A stretch of 64,000 nucleotides of DNA. Source: Glaciimonas sp. CA11.2. Its GTDB lineage: Bacteria; Pseudomonadota; Gammaproteobacteria; Burkholderiales; Burkholderiaceae_D. The DNA lies in the NCBI RefSeq assembly GCF_034314045.1, contig NZ_JAVIWL010000001.1, forward strand, positions 4,216,001-4,280,000, read 5' to 3'. Below, piece by piece: positions 37,413 through 46,269 of this stretch (positions are counted from its first letter, which is position 1; each line of letters begins with the position of its first letter). The notes below the pieces were generated by a model, which saw only the letters and a program-made list of their open reading frames with translations, did not search any database and had not been told where the DNA came from. The position numbers were made by a program, and so were the translations under genes.

Positions 37413-38270
37413 GGTTCTGTTGCATTAACAGAAAATTCTGAAACAACAGCGTAAAAAAGGACATCTCCTTAATTTGGACGAACTTGTCCAACGAGTGCAT
37501 AAAACTGTTGCGATACCGACAGATTCTCAGCACCACTCATGCAAAATTGCCCTTTGCTGATCATGTGCATGATTTCAATACCGGCCAGAATGACTCTGGC
37601 AGAGCAAAACGATTTGAATCCTAACATCGGTTTGGTGATGCGCTTGATAGCGCGATGATCTTGCTCAACGATGTTGTTGAGGTACTTTATTTGATGCACG
37701 ATGATGGCATTTTCATGCTCGAAGTTGATCGTATCAATCGCTGATTTATTCGCTCCACTCTTGTCCATTGTGACTTTTTCTGGAACGCCGTTATCAAGCA
37801 TGGCTTTACGGAAAAAGCGCATGGCGGCTGACTTGTCACGCTTTGCCGTCAATAGAAAGTCAATAGTTCGCCCCTCTTTGTCTACCGCACGATACAAATA
37901 TTTCCAAGTGTCTTTAACCTTGATATAGGTTTCATCGATGCGCCAGCTAGTACCTACTGGACGTTTGAACTTGCGGAACTTTTTTTCAAATACCAGCCAC
38001 AGTTTCATTGCCCACCGATGTACTGTCGAATGATCCACTGCGATACCACGCTCTGCCATCATCTGTTCCAGATGGCGCAGGCTCAATGGATACGCAATAT
38101 ACCAACGCACGCACATCAACATTATTTCCAACGGATAATGTAATCGCTTCAGCACCTTCGCTACCTCAGGATTGATCCCATTATTTGGCATTACGGATAG
38201 CTTCATTTCGACAGGTTTATCGTCAACTAAAACATAAATTCTAATTGATCGCTGTTAATGCGACAGAACC
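37413..38270 (-). mobile_element. Complete IS6-family element
   Basis: 858 bases with terminal repeats GGTTCTGTTGCATTAACAG (left) and GGTTCTGTCGCATTAACAG (right, opposite strand), 18 of 19 identical. It carries one intact transposase. The flanking 8-mers (ACAATAAG and ACTTATGG) do not match, so the flanks have recombined or the element arrived by replicative deletion. Its right end abuts an antitoxin fragment. Confidence 0.93.
37469..38206 (-). CDS. IS6-family transposase, intact
   Basis: A 245-residue DDE transposase. N-terminal HTH (LRHLEQMMAERGIAVDHSTV), first Asp in WRIDETYIKVKDTWKYLYRA, second in KVTMDKSGANKSAID, and Glu in NNIVEQDHRAIKRITKPMLG. It keeps the reading frame where the two broken copies in the window have lost it (DKEGRTIDFLL). 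It could act in trans on the defective copies, although its terminal repeats differ from theirs beyond the first ten bases. Confidence 0.95.
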   Translation of the reverse strand: MKLSVMPNNGINPEVAKVLKRLHYPLEIMLMCVRWYIAYPLSLRHLEQMMAERGIAVDHSTVHRWAMKLWLVFEKKFRKFKRPVGTSWRIDETYIKVKDTWKYLYRAVDKEGRTIDFLLTAKRDKSAAMRFFRKAMLDNGVPEKVTMDKSGANKSAIDTINFEHENAIIVHQIKYLNNIVEQDHRAIKRITKPMLGFKSFCSARVILAGIEIMHMISKGQFCMSGAENLSVSQQFYALVGQVRPN

Positions 38271-38372
38271 ACTTATGGTTCCTTCAGCGAAAACGGCAAT
38301 CCGACCTTGAAAACTACTCTTGCCGTGATGAGGGCACTTGGCCTGGATCTGACTGCTAAGGTTCACGCCTGA
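38271..38372 (+). pseudogene. 3' fragment of a HigA-like addiction-module antidote gene
   Basis: The plus strand reads GSFSENGNPTLKTTLAVMR, ALGLDLTAKVHA, then TGA. This matches the C-terminal half of putative addiction-module antidote proteins (SENGNP...ALGL pattern). The 5' half is cut by the IS6 element. No toxin gene is visible on either side. The following 200 bases to 38576 hold nothing recognisable. Confidence 0.65.
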
Positions 38373-38576
38373 ATAGACTCTTGCCCGGATGGCCGCCGTT
38401 TCGACCAGTGAGATAGCGCCTGTTACTCATTTACGAAGGAATCTTTACGGTACCCCAGATTGATTCCCGACAATTCTGCCTCAGCGCAACTCTTCTCCAT
38501 GGTGGCTCACCTTGCTCTTGGTCACGAATTTCGTTAGACCAGAGAAGGGGAAAGTAATTGTGTGTAATGCGGTGCG

Positions 38577-41081
38577 TTAATAGTCATTATCTTCCGTTCC
38601 GGATTGAGAAATTTTCTTAAAATACCGTGAAAAACTGTTACTTGGCCCGTTCACGGTACCCTTATACAGGTCGGACCATTCATCAATTGCAACTGGCTTG
38701 CCGAATAGATAACCCTGAAAATTTGTGCATCCGTTTTCTAGCAGGAAATACAGTTGCTCCTCTGTTTCGACGCCTTCTGCAATCACCTGAATGCCAAGCG
38801 ATTTATTCATGGCAATTATGGCGCACACAATAGCGGCATCGCTAGGGTCGCTGGTTATATCGCGGACGAACGATTGATCGATCTTCACTTCGTTCAGCGG
38901 TAATCGCTTCAGATATGACAGCGAGGAAAAGCCGGTGCCGAAGTCATCCAGAGAAAAGGTGACGCCAAGCGCTCTGATCTGGCGCATCCGGTTAATGACG
39001 TCGTTAATTTTTTCCAGCACAATGCTTTCTGTTAACTCCAGTCTCAGCAGTGTTGGGTTAGCGCCAGAACATTTCAGCGTATCAAAAACCTGTTCTACGA
39101 AATTCGGTTGGTGAAACTGGCGTGCACTGACGTTAATCGAAATATGTAAATTGCTCGTGCTCGGATTTTCCGACCAAGTTTTGAGTTGTGTACAGGCGGT
39201 CTGCATGACCCACAGTCCCAAGGGGAGGATAAGGCCCGTGTCTTCGGCTAGTTGAATAAAATGAACGGGTGAGACAATTTTTTTCTCTGGCGTGAACCAG
39301 CGCAACAGAGCTTCGGCTCCGATTAAACATCCTTGCTGATCAACTTGGGGTTGATAGAACAGCTGAAATTCGCCATTTTGCAATCCATTACTTAGCGCGT
39401 TCTCCATCTTTAAACGCGACTCAAGAGCAGCTTGCATGGCTGGATTGAAAAACGTAATGGTGTTCCGCCCTGCAACTTTAGCTTCATACAACGCGGTATC
39501 GGCGTGCTTGAGCAAGACATCAATGGTATCCGCATTGTCCCTGAAAAGTACGGCACCGATGCTGGTGGTCAGGTTGCGCGTGTACTCAACGTGATTTAAC
39601 GTGTAAGGTTGGTTGAGCGCAATTTTAATTTTATCGGCTATCGTCTCAACAAGGCTGACGGCTAAAGTTTTATCCGTTTCCAGTCCCTCAATTATCACCA
39701 TGTATTCATCGCCGCCAAAACGGGAGACGGTATCTTCCAATCGTAATGAGGAGACGATTCGACGCCCCACTTCAACCAGTAGTTGATCTCCAACATCGTG
39801 GCCACGCGTGTCGTTGACACTCTTGAAATCGTCGAGATCAAGCATCAGTAGCACACCATATTTCATAGAGCCGTTGCTGGTGATTAATGCCTGATCAAGG
39901 CGGTCCATCGCTAGTCGGCGATTAGGCAGTTTTGTGAGCACGTCAAAATAGGCCAAATTCCAGATTTTCTCCTCCGCGTCCTTCCGCTCAGTGATTTCCT
40001 GTTTCAAGTTATGGGCGGATTCAGCCAAGTTCGCTATATGCTCCAAATGTTTCCTGGCGCGCATCTTCAATGTTTGCACGTAGCTCGCGACAAAAATGGT
40101 AAATATGAGGCCACACGCCAGTGCCCACCACGCCTGTCTGACCTTATGAACAGTTTCGAAGGCGCTGGTCGATTCCACGTGGACGAGCCAGTTCTGGCCC
40201 GGCACACTCAACGACTGGACGTAGTGAAACCCCTCATGGAGAACTTGTTCAGCGTTGCCTCCTTCTGTCCTATGTGGGCGGCTATAGAGTATGCCTTCGG
40301 TCGACTTGACGGAGGAATCGCGTACCGTGATGGCCATTTCTGCAGTCGGAATATTGCGGAGGGCATAATCTATCATGTTGTCGATACGAAACACGCCCAA
40401 AACATAGCCCCGCAATGCCGTCCTTCTCGTTGCCGGGGACGTCGGAACTTCTCCGATGCCATAGACCGGATAAATCATCAGAAAACCACGCTGGAAACCA
40501 TCTCCCTGTATTAAGACAACGGGCACCGTGGCCTTCATCTCGCCTGAGTCTCTGGAGGACTCGAGAGCAGCCAAACGACTGGGATTCGAGGCTAAATCAT
40601 AGCCGAAGGCCGCTTCATTCCCTTGTAGAGGTTCGACAAAATACACTGGGAAATACTCCGCTCGGTTCGCAGCAGACACTATTCGCCCACTGGCCTGCTT
40701 TTCAGTGAAGCGAAAATTTGGAAATATCTGTGTGGCACTATGTTCATAGGCGTCGCGTTGGCTGCTGGAAACACGAGGAATCCACTCCAAAGCTTGGATG
40801 TCTCCATGGTTTGACAGTAATTCAGTGACGAAGTGGTGAAATTCGTTGCGGCTGATCGGATCGATGCTGGTATAAAGCGCCGCAAAGGATTCCAGAATCT
40901 GGACGTTGCGGTCGATCCCCTGTTGAAGAATGCTGGCCAGAGAGCTGGCTTGTTGTGTGAACTCGCTCTCAAGCAATTTCTGTTCGGTTTTCCTCACTTC
41001 ATAAAATACATAAAGCGTAAAGACTATTCCTATGATGAGAATCAATAAGGGTAACTTCAGCCATTTAGTTGTTCGATTCAA
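38577..41081 (-). CDS. CHASE-GGDEF-EAL membrane protein
   Basis: 834 residues: N-terminal helix (about 12-30), periplasmic CHASE domain (about 70-290; includes LEWIPRVSSSQRDAYE and AEYFPVYFVEPLQGNE), second helix (about 315-335), a short coiled coil, GGDEF (about 375-540) and EAL (about 555-800). The GGDEF site RFGGDEYMVI and the inhibitory motif RLED five residues before it are present. The EAL part keeps GAEALLRWF, NVSARQF, LELTES, DDFGTGFSSLSYL and EGVETEEQ. It could therefore make or break c-di-GMP depending on the periplasmic signal. Confidence 0.92.
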   Translation of the reverse strand: MNRTTKWLKLPLLILIIGIVFTLYVFYEVRKTEQKLLESEFTQQASSLASILQQGIDRNVQILESFAALYTSIDPISRNEFHHFVTELLSNHGDIQALEWIPRVSSSQRDAYEHSATQIFPNFRFTEKQASGRIVSAANRAEYFPVYFVEPLQGNEAAFGYDLASNPSRLAALESSRDSGEMKATVPVVLIQGDGFQRGFLMIYPVYGIGEVPTSPATRRTALRGYVLGVFRIDNMIDYALRNIPTAEMAITVRDSSVKSTEGILYSRPHRTEGGNAEQVLHEGFHYVQSLSVPGQNWLVHVESTSAFETVHKVRQAWWALACGLIFTIFVASYVQTLKMRARKHLEHIANLAESAHNLKQEITERKDAEEKIWNLAYFDVLTKLPNRRLAMDRLDQALITSNGSMKYGVLLMLDLDDFKSVNDTRGHDVGDQLLVEVGRRIVSSLRLEDTVSRFGGDEYMVIIEGLETDKTLAVSLVETIADKIKIALNQPYTLNHVEYTRNLTTSIGAVLFRDNADTIDVLLKHADTALYEAKVAGRNTITFFNPAMQAALESRLKMENALSNGLQNGEFQLFYQPQVDQQGCLIGAEALLRWFTPEKKIVSPVHFIQLAEDTGLILPLGLWVMQTACTQLKTWSENPSTSNLHISINVSARQFHQPNFVEQVFDTLKCSGANPTLLRLELTESIVLEKINDVINRMRQIRALGVTFSLDDFGTGFSSLSYLKRLPLNEVKIDQSFVRDITSDPSDAAIVCAIIAMNKSLGIQVIAEGVETEEQLYFLLENGCTNFQGYLFGKPVAIDEWSDLYKGTVNGPSNSFSRYFKKISQSGTEDNDY

Positions 41082-41509
41082 TTGAGGCCCTTGCTTTTCT
41101 TAAAGATTGGGGCTCGAGTCGCAATGGAACATTTATGGGAATCCTTCGATAAGCGTTCCATTGCACTCCAGACTCCAGTCTTTTGAGTTTAATCACCGAC
41201 GTTGATGATCGGCTATATTAACTTTTCAGAGCCGTATCTTTTGCAGGATTGGCGGTTTCCTGCTTCTGTTTTAGTGCATTGAGTTTTTTGAGTTTTTCTT
41301 CCTGCGCTTTGATACGTTCTTGGATGGGGGTAATGTTTTTTTAATGACTTATCTTATTCTTATTTAGTTGTCATGTGTTAATAATGTAATTTCACAGACG
41401 AATACCCGTCAATCGAACGCAATAAGATGGACGCCCCCTCCTTAATAGTATCCAGATGTGTCAAAGTTGAGGTTCTAATTAACCACCTGAGCTGACAGGA
41501 GCGTCTGAC
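41082..41509. other. Intergenic stretch with a small coding remnant
   Basis: 428 bases. On the minus strand (about 41222-41337) a short frame reads IQERIKAQEEKLKKLNALKQ and onward to a stop. It is a charged coiled-coil tail that looks like the 3' end of a lost gene, but it has no start codon. I cannot name it. The last 50 bases are the leader of the IS110 transposase. Confidence 0.4.
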
Positions 41510-42010
41510 ATGAAGATCCAAACAGTAGGTATCGATCTGGCCAAAAACGTGTTCCAGATACATGGCGTTAACGAATTTGGTAAACCCGTTATTCGCAAGC
41601 AATTGCGTCGCGAACAGATAGCGGTATTTTTCGTCAATCTACCGCCCCATCTGATCGGCATGGAAGCGTGTGGCAGCGCGCATTACTGGGCACGCAAGCT
41701 AGGAGGTTATGGCCATACAGTCATACAGATGGCACGCCAGTTCGTCAAGCTCTATGTCAAATCCAACAAGAACGATGCAGCCGATGCTGAGGCGATCTGC
41801 GAAGCGGTGGCCCGGCCGAACATGCGGTTTGTGCCGATCAAAAATGTCGAACAGCATGCTGTTCTGGCGCTGCATCGGGTACGACAAGGATTTGTCAAAG
41901 CACGTATCGCCCAGGTTAATCAGATTCGGGACTTGCTGGGGGAGTTTTTGGGGTGATCATTCCTCAGGGTGTTACTTACATTGCCAACCATGTGCCTGAA
42001 CTACAATCTG
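41510..42010 (+). pseudogene. IS110-family transposase, truncated and frameshifted
   Basis: The frame begins with an ATG and gives 148 residues of the IS110 RNase-H-like domain (VGIDLAKNVFQIHGVNEFG; HLIGMEACGSAHYWARKL; SNKNDAADAEAICEAV). It stops early because of extra bases near 41947. In another frame it continues GVIIPQGVTYIANHVPEL and then ends. The C-terminal domain with the catalytic Ser is absent; normal length is about 340 residues. Confidence 0.9.
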
Positions 42011-42029
42011 TTTAAAGAATCCAAGAATA

Positions 42030-42340
42030 CATGATCGAATGAACGCGACGAAGTCGGCTGCATGTGTGACCCGTGAAAACGCGCTCCCTGAGTCTGCCCA
42101 TGGGTGCTCACCGAAATAACGTTGCGTGTAAGCGATAGCTTGAAAATGCCGTGAGATTATTCTCATCTCATAGTCCCAGATGCGTCTATCTGATACCGAA
42201 CCATGCACGAACACAACCGGCTGCCCGTCCCTTGTTCGCCGTAGATCAGCTGTACACCATTTACTTCGCTCTGTTGTAGCGCTTGCATCTTGTCAGGAAC
42301 CGAATTTTTTGTGGAACTGCATTCCGCTAATACCATGCCA
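42030..42340 (-). pseudogene. Alpha/beta-hydrolase N-terminal fragment between two IS elements
   Basis: The minus strand reads VNGVQLIYGEQGTGSR, shifts frame, then FVHGSVSDRRIWDYEMRIIS and QAIAYTQRYFGEHPWADSGS. HGS near the start matches the oxyanion-hole motif of alpha/beta hydrolases. The nucleophile region is gone. It is cut on one side by the IS66-type element and on the other by the IS110 remnant. Confidence 0.7.
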
Positions 42341-42400
42341 GTAAGCGTATTCCCACGGCCGTCTTGACGAATTCCGGTAAAGGAATCCAATCGGCAGGAA

Positions 42401-43966
42401 TTAGCGGGTTATCGCCATAGTAGAAGTGAAGTTCCACGGCAGGAAGTCATGGACCTGATTGACCGGATGGTCAGCGATATGGGTGAGAACGTGGCGTAGC
42501 CATGCTTCAGGATCAATACCGTTTAATTTCGCTGTGCCGATCAGGGAATACACGGCGGCAGCGCGCTCCCCACCGCTGTCGGCACCCGCGAAGAGATAGT
42601 TACGACGTCCGATAGCGACGCCACGCAAGGAGCGCTCCGCTGCGGAATTATCGATTTCAATGCAGCCATCGTCACAATAACGTTTCAGCGCTGGCCATAG
42701 ATTGAGGCGATACATGATGGCCGCGGTCGTGTCTGACTTGCGCGACAGCATCAGAAGCGTCGCCCGCAACCAGGTTTCGAAGTCGTCAATGAGCGCCAGC
42801 GATTGTGCTTGTCGGGCTGCTCGACGTTGGTCCGGTGGTTGGCCACGAATCTCAGCTTCAATCACATACAGTTCGCCGATCCGGCGTAACGCTTCGGTGG
42901 TGACGGCGGACGGTCGTGCCACATGCAAATCATAAAATTTACGGCGTGCATGCGCCCAGCAAGCGGCTTCTACTACCTGGCCGCCTTCATAGATCGCGTT
43001 AAATCCGGCATATGCATCCGCTTGCAAGACGCCGGTAAAGGAGGCGAGATGTGTTTGCGGATGGATGCCTTTACGGTCCGGGGTATAGGCAAACCAGACT
43101 GCCGCCGGTTCAGAAGAACCGGAAGAACGGTCGTCCCGCGCATAGGTCCACAGTCGCGCTGTCTTGGTCTTGCCGTTACCTGGTGCCAGAACCGGTATCG
43201 GGGTGTCGTTGGCATGCAGTTTCGTGGCTGCGAGAACATGACGTCGAATCGCGTCCACCAGTGGTCGCAGCAAACTGCTGGCAGCACCAACCCAGTCAGC
43301 CAATAATCCCCGATCCAGTTCAACGCCTTCGCGGGCATATATGACCGATTGCCGATAGAGCGGCAGGTGATCGGCATATTTACTGACCAATACATGGGCC
43401 AGTAAGCGGGGACCGGCCAGACCGCGTGCAATCGGACGACTAGGCGCGGCGGCTTGCAGGATGGTATCGCAGCATTTGCAGGCCAGCTTCGGACGAATGT
43501 GTCGGATGACTCTGAAGCTGGCGGGAATGAAATCGAGTTGTTCAGCAACGTCTTCGCCCAGTTGCCGCAGGCCACCACCGCAATCCGGACAGGCATTCTG
43601 TTCGGGTAAATGAATCTTCTCGTCACGGGGTAAATGGGCCGGTAGCGGTTTGCGCGGTGCACTCTGGCGTGGCTTTCTGGACGGAAGTTCTTCCATGGCA
43701 ACCGTACTCTCATCGGCCTGCAAATCTTCCAGTCGCAGTTCGAGTTGTTCGATCTGATGATCGAGCTTCTCGGATTTACGACCGAACTGCATGCGCTTGA
43801 GTTTGGCGATGAGGAGTTTGAGATGTTCGATTTCAATGCCGCGCGTGGAAAGTTCTTCCCGCAACTGTGCCACCGGTTCCCCTTGCGTAGCAAGGGCGAC
43901 ATCACGCTCCAGGATCATGGCCTTCAAGGTCGCGATATCGTCAGGAAGATGGGCGTGCGTTGGCAT
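42401..43966 (-). CDS. tnpC: IS66 transposase TnpC
   Basis: 521 residues: N-terminal leucine-zipper-like region, basic segment with KRMQFGRKSEKL, zinc-finger-like CPDCGGGLRQLGEDV...CKCC, then the DDE core (THANDTP-type site as KLHANDTPIPVL; LQADAYAGFNAIY; CWAHARRKFYDLH) and the C-terminal IEIDNSAAERSLRGVAIGRRNYLFAGAD split over the IS66 end. The frame is intact. Confidence 0.95.
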   Translation of the reverse strand: MPTHAHLPDDIATLKAMILERDVALATQGEPVAQLREELSTRGIEIEHLKLLIAKLKRMQFGRKSEKLDHQIEQLELRLEDLQADESTVAMEELPSRKPRQSAPRKPLPAHLPRDEKIHLPEQNACPDCGGGLRQLGEDVAEQLDFIPASFRVIRHIRPKLACKCCDTILQAAAPSRPIARGLAGPRLLAHVLVSKYADHLPLYRQSVIYAREGVELDRGLLADWVGAASSLLRPLVDAIRRHVLAATKLHANDTPIPVLAPGNGKTKTARLWTYARDDRSSGSSEPAAVWFAYTPDRKGIHPQTHLASFTGVLQADAYAGFNAIYEGGQVVEAACWAHARRKFYDLHVARPSAVTTEALRRIGELYVIEAEIRGQPPDQRRAARQAQSLALIDDFETWLRATLLMLSRKSDTTAAIMYRLNLWPALKRYCDDGCIEIDNSAAERSLRGVAIGRRNYLFAGADSGGERAAAVYSLIGTAKLNGIDPEAWLRHVLTHIADHPVNQVHDFLPWNFTSTMAITR

Positions 43967-43995
43967 GGCGCCAGTTTACGCATTTGTGGCGATGT

Positions 43996-44343
43996 TTACA
44001 AGCCCAATGCGGGCCGATTCGTGCGTTCAGGACGCCACCAATCGATCCCTTCCAGTAGCATCGACAACTGCGCTTGCGAGAGCGACACCGATCCTTCACT
44101 CGCCTGCGGCCAGATGAAGCGGCCGCGTTCGAGGCGCTTGGCCAGCAGGCACAGGCCATCGCCGGTCCACCACAGTATTTTAAGGATATCTCCACGCCGT
44201 CCGCGGAAGACGAACACATGACCGCTAAACGGATCTTCGGCCAATGCCGTCTGCACCTTGGCTGCCAGACCATTAAAGCCACAGCCCATATCGGCCACAC
44301 CCGCTGCCATCCAGATACGTGTGCCTGCCGGCAGGCCAATCAT
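43996..44343 (-). CDS. tnpB: IS66 accessory protein TnpB
   Basis: A 115-residue IS66 Orf2 protein. It begins MIGLPAGTRIWMAAGVADM and carries the family core FRGRRGDILKILWWTGDGLCL. It overlaps tnpA by 4 bases and lies 29 bases before tnpC. It is required for transposition in the family; its exact role is unknown. Confidence 0.95.
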   Translation of the reverse strand: MIGLPAGTRIWMAAGVADMGCGFNGLAAKVQTALAEDPFSGHVFVFRGRRGDILKILWWTGDGLCLLAKRLERGRFIWPQASEGSVSLSQAQLSMLLEGIDWWRPERTNRPALGL

Positions 44344-44720
44344 GCGAGCAACCGGTCCAGAAGGAGGGCAAGCATGCCAGAATCAACGACGCCTTCGAGT
44401 CGGAGCCGGGCTTTGCCTACTTCCAGAATAATGACCCCGGGGGAAACAGCGGTACTGGTAAAAGCTGGTTGTGTATCTATCTGCAGCGGATCGCTGAGTA
44501 CAACCGGCAATAATGTACTCTGAGTGTCAAAGGCTCCCACATGAAACAGCTTACGCCATGCAAAAACCTGATTGGCATTGAGGTCATGCGCCCGCGCTAC
44601 CCGCGATACCGAAGCCCCTGGCACTAGAGATTTTTCGGCGACCCTGCGTTTAAATTCCGTTGAGTGCTGGCGATAAGTGCCACGCTTTGCCCGCGAAACC
44701 GTCCCAATATTTGTGTCCAT
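44340..44720 (-). CDS. tnpA: IS66 accessory protein TnpA
   Basis: A 126-residue IS66 Orf1 protein with a helix-turn-helix (LVPGASVSRVARAHDLNANQ then VFAWRKLF) typical of the IS66/IS3 Orf1 group. It is the first gene of the element. The stop overlaps the tnpB start. Confidence 0.93.
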   Translation of the reverse strand: MDTNIGTVSRAKRGTYRQHSTEFKRRVAEKSLVPGASVSRVARAHDLNANQVFAWRKLFHVGAFDTQSTLLPVVLSDPLQIDTQPAFTSTAVSPGVIILEVGKARLRLEGVVDSGMLALLLDRLLA

Positions 44721-44949
44721 AATTTAATTTGTGGGCACAATTAATTTGCGCCTCCCATTCAATCATCCGGATATTTGGTCTTTAGCGGTAGAGGGTGCTG
44801 GGAGGACGCTTACCTTGGATGTGTATTCGGCATCTTTTAAGGCAAACGTCCGCAACTGATACAAAGTATTCGCAACCCTCCTAATTTTTGATCGAAAATG
44901 CTGTGTTAAGGTCAAAAAACCAATCCATCTTACATCGATATAAAAATAG

Positions 44950-45339
44950 CTAATCTCCCATAGATTGCTTGAGCCGAGCTGTAAGAAGTGCGTATTTCTG
45001 CTTTGAAGTATCGGCAAACGCTGCATCGCGAGATGACGGTGTATCGTCATATGGCACAGGTTCGGCGAATTGGTGGACAGTTAGATCCCACTTTTTTCCA
45101 TCAATTAGATTATAAAAGTGCGTTCCGCCAGGCGTCTTAGTGGTAAGAATCCCACCGCCGAAATGATCTTGTACGACAAGAGACGTAATGCTGCAATGAT
45201 TCTGCGCCGGATTTGATTGTGACCATGCACCAGTTGGGCTTGAAGTGTCTGCGGACCATACCCGCGAAATCGATCTATATAGATCAAGTGGCGTCTCAAA
45301 TGTCGTCGATGTAGAAGTATTCTGTTTGTCTTGTTTCAT
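44950..45339 (-). CDS. YunG-family protein of unknown function
   Basis: A 129-residue soluble protein from MKQDKQNTST; AGGAA lies upstream of this ATG, while the earlier in-frame start has no such site. The core AWSQSNPAQNHCSITSLVVQ...DHFGGGI...GTHFYNLIDGKKWDLT with its conserved Cys and His recalls YunG of Bacillus subtilis. The papain-like spacing of Cys and His is suggestive, but no activity is established. It stands alone next to the IS66-type element. Confidence 0.7.
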   Translation of the reverse strand: MKQDKQNTSTSTTFETPLDLYRSISRVWSADTSSPTGAWSQSNPAQNHCSITSLVVQDHFGGGILTTKTPGGTHFYNLIDGKKWDLTVHQFAEPVPYDDTPSSRDAAFADTSKQKYALLTARLKQSMGD

Positions 45340-45477
45340 TAAAAAATTCCTATTCAACGAAAATTCTCTATAGGAGAAAATGTATTAGACATGGATATTT
45401 CGCCATAGGCGGGTAGGATAAGGAGTTTTTTGCCGTCACACTATTGGTATGGCGTCTAGCGATGCCAATGGATAACT

Positions 45478-46077
45478 TCAATGAAAAGTAGCCCAGGCGA
45501 TAGATGCCGAGAATGCACAAAGCACCAATGAAGTTGCGCGCTGCAACTTGATGCGATCTGCAAACTTCAAGCGCCCGTTGGCTAACGCTGCGCCGAACAT
45601 CGTCCAAGCGATGCCGATAGGTATCAACAGGCAAACAAACAACGCCGTCGCTGAAAAATAGATTTGCATATTGCTGGGCGATAGAACGGGGAAAATCGCA
45701 GACGAAAAAAGTAGTGCTTTGGGATTGAGAAGGGTTGCCACGAATAAGGAATGAGGGCCAACCGATCGTTGTCCCGAGGTCTGCAGCACGGAGGCTGCCC
45801 TCCATACCATCACCGCAATGTAGATGAGGTAGAGGCTGCTGGCGGCGCGTGCCAAGATCGCTACCCAAGGGTAACTACTTTGTAAGGGCGCGAGCACTGC
45901 GCCCCAAACCGAGATCGCAATGAGATAGCCGAGAAGTTCGCATGCAATGAGTGGCAACGCGCCTTTCGCACCTCGCTCCAGGCCGGCGGCGGCCAGTAAG
46001 GTATTGGTCGGTCCGGGCGTCAGCAGTATGACCGCAGTGCTCAGCGCAAATATAGGTAAGTTGAAGTCAGATGTCAT
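45478..46077 (-). CDS. LysE/RhtB-family amino-acid exporter
   Basis: 199 residues from MTSDFNLPIF with six predicted helices. The family motif is AVILLTPGPTNTLLAAAGLERG near the start, and LLNPKALLF lies in the middle. It is probably an exporter of amino acids or related small molecules. The longer frame from 46122 adds 15 residues without a better start. It is a single gene. Confidence 0.88.
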   Translation of the reverse strand: MTSDFNLPIFALSTAVILLTPGPTNTLLAAAGLERGAKGALPLIACELLGYLIAISVWGAVLAPLQSSYPWVAILARAASSLYLIYIAVMVWRAASVLQTSGQRSVGPHSLFVATLLNPKALLFSSAIFPVLSPSNMQIYFSATALFVCLLIPIGIAWTMFGAALANGRLKFADRIKLQRATSLVLCAFSASIAWATFH

Positions 46078-46269
46078 CAAAGTCTTAGAGGGGTAAGCAA
46101 CTTGGACAGAGCCGGTTTGCAATTATCAATATCGCCGTTTAGTGCCAGTTTGTTGGCTAAAAGGAAAAGCGTAACAGTTTTTGGTGATGGTCAGTTTTCG
46201 ACTTGCCCGCCCAACTTCGCCATATTGTACGCTACGCGTTTTGCTCCTAACAGATGCTTAACCCTATTT

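Larger units (their letters stand above)
42341..44813 (-). mobile_element. IS66-family element, complete (tnpA-tnpB-tnpC)
   Basis: 2473 bases. Left end GTAAGCGTATTCCCA and right end, on the opposite strand, GTAAGCGTCCTCCCA form imperfect inverted repeats of the IS66 type. Three genes read leftward. No 8-bp target duplication is visible, so the flanks have probably been rearranged. It truncates an alpha/beta-hydrolase gene. Confidence 0.88.
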
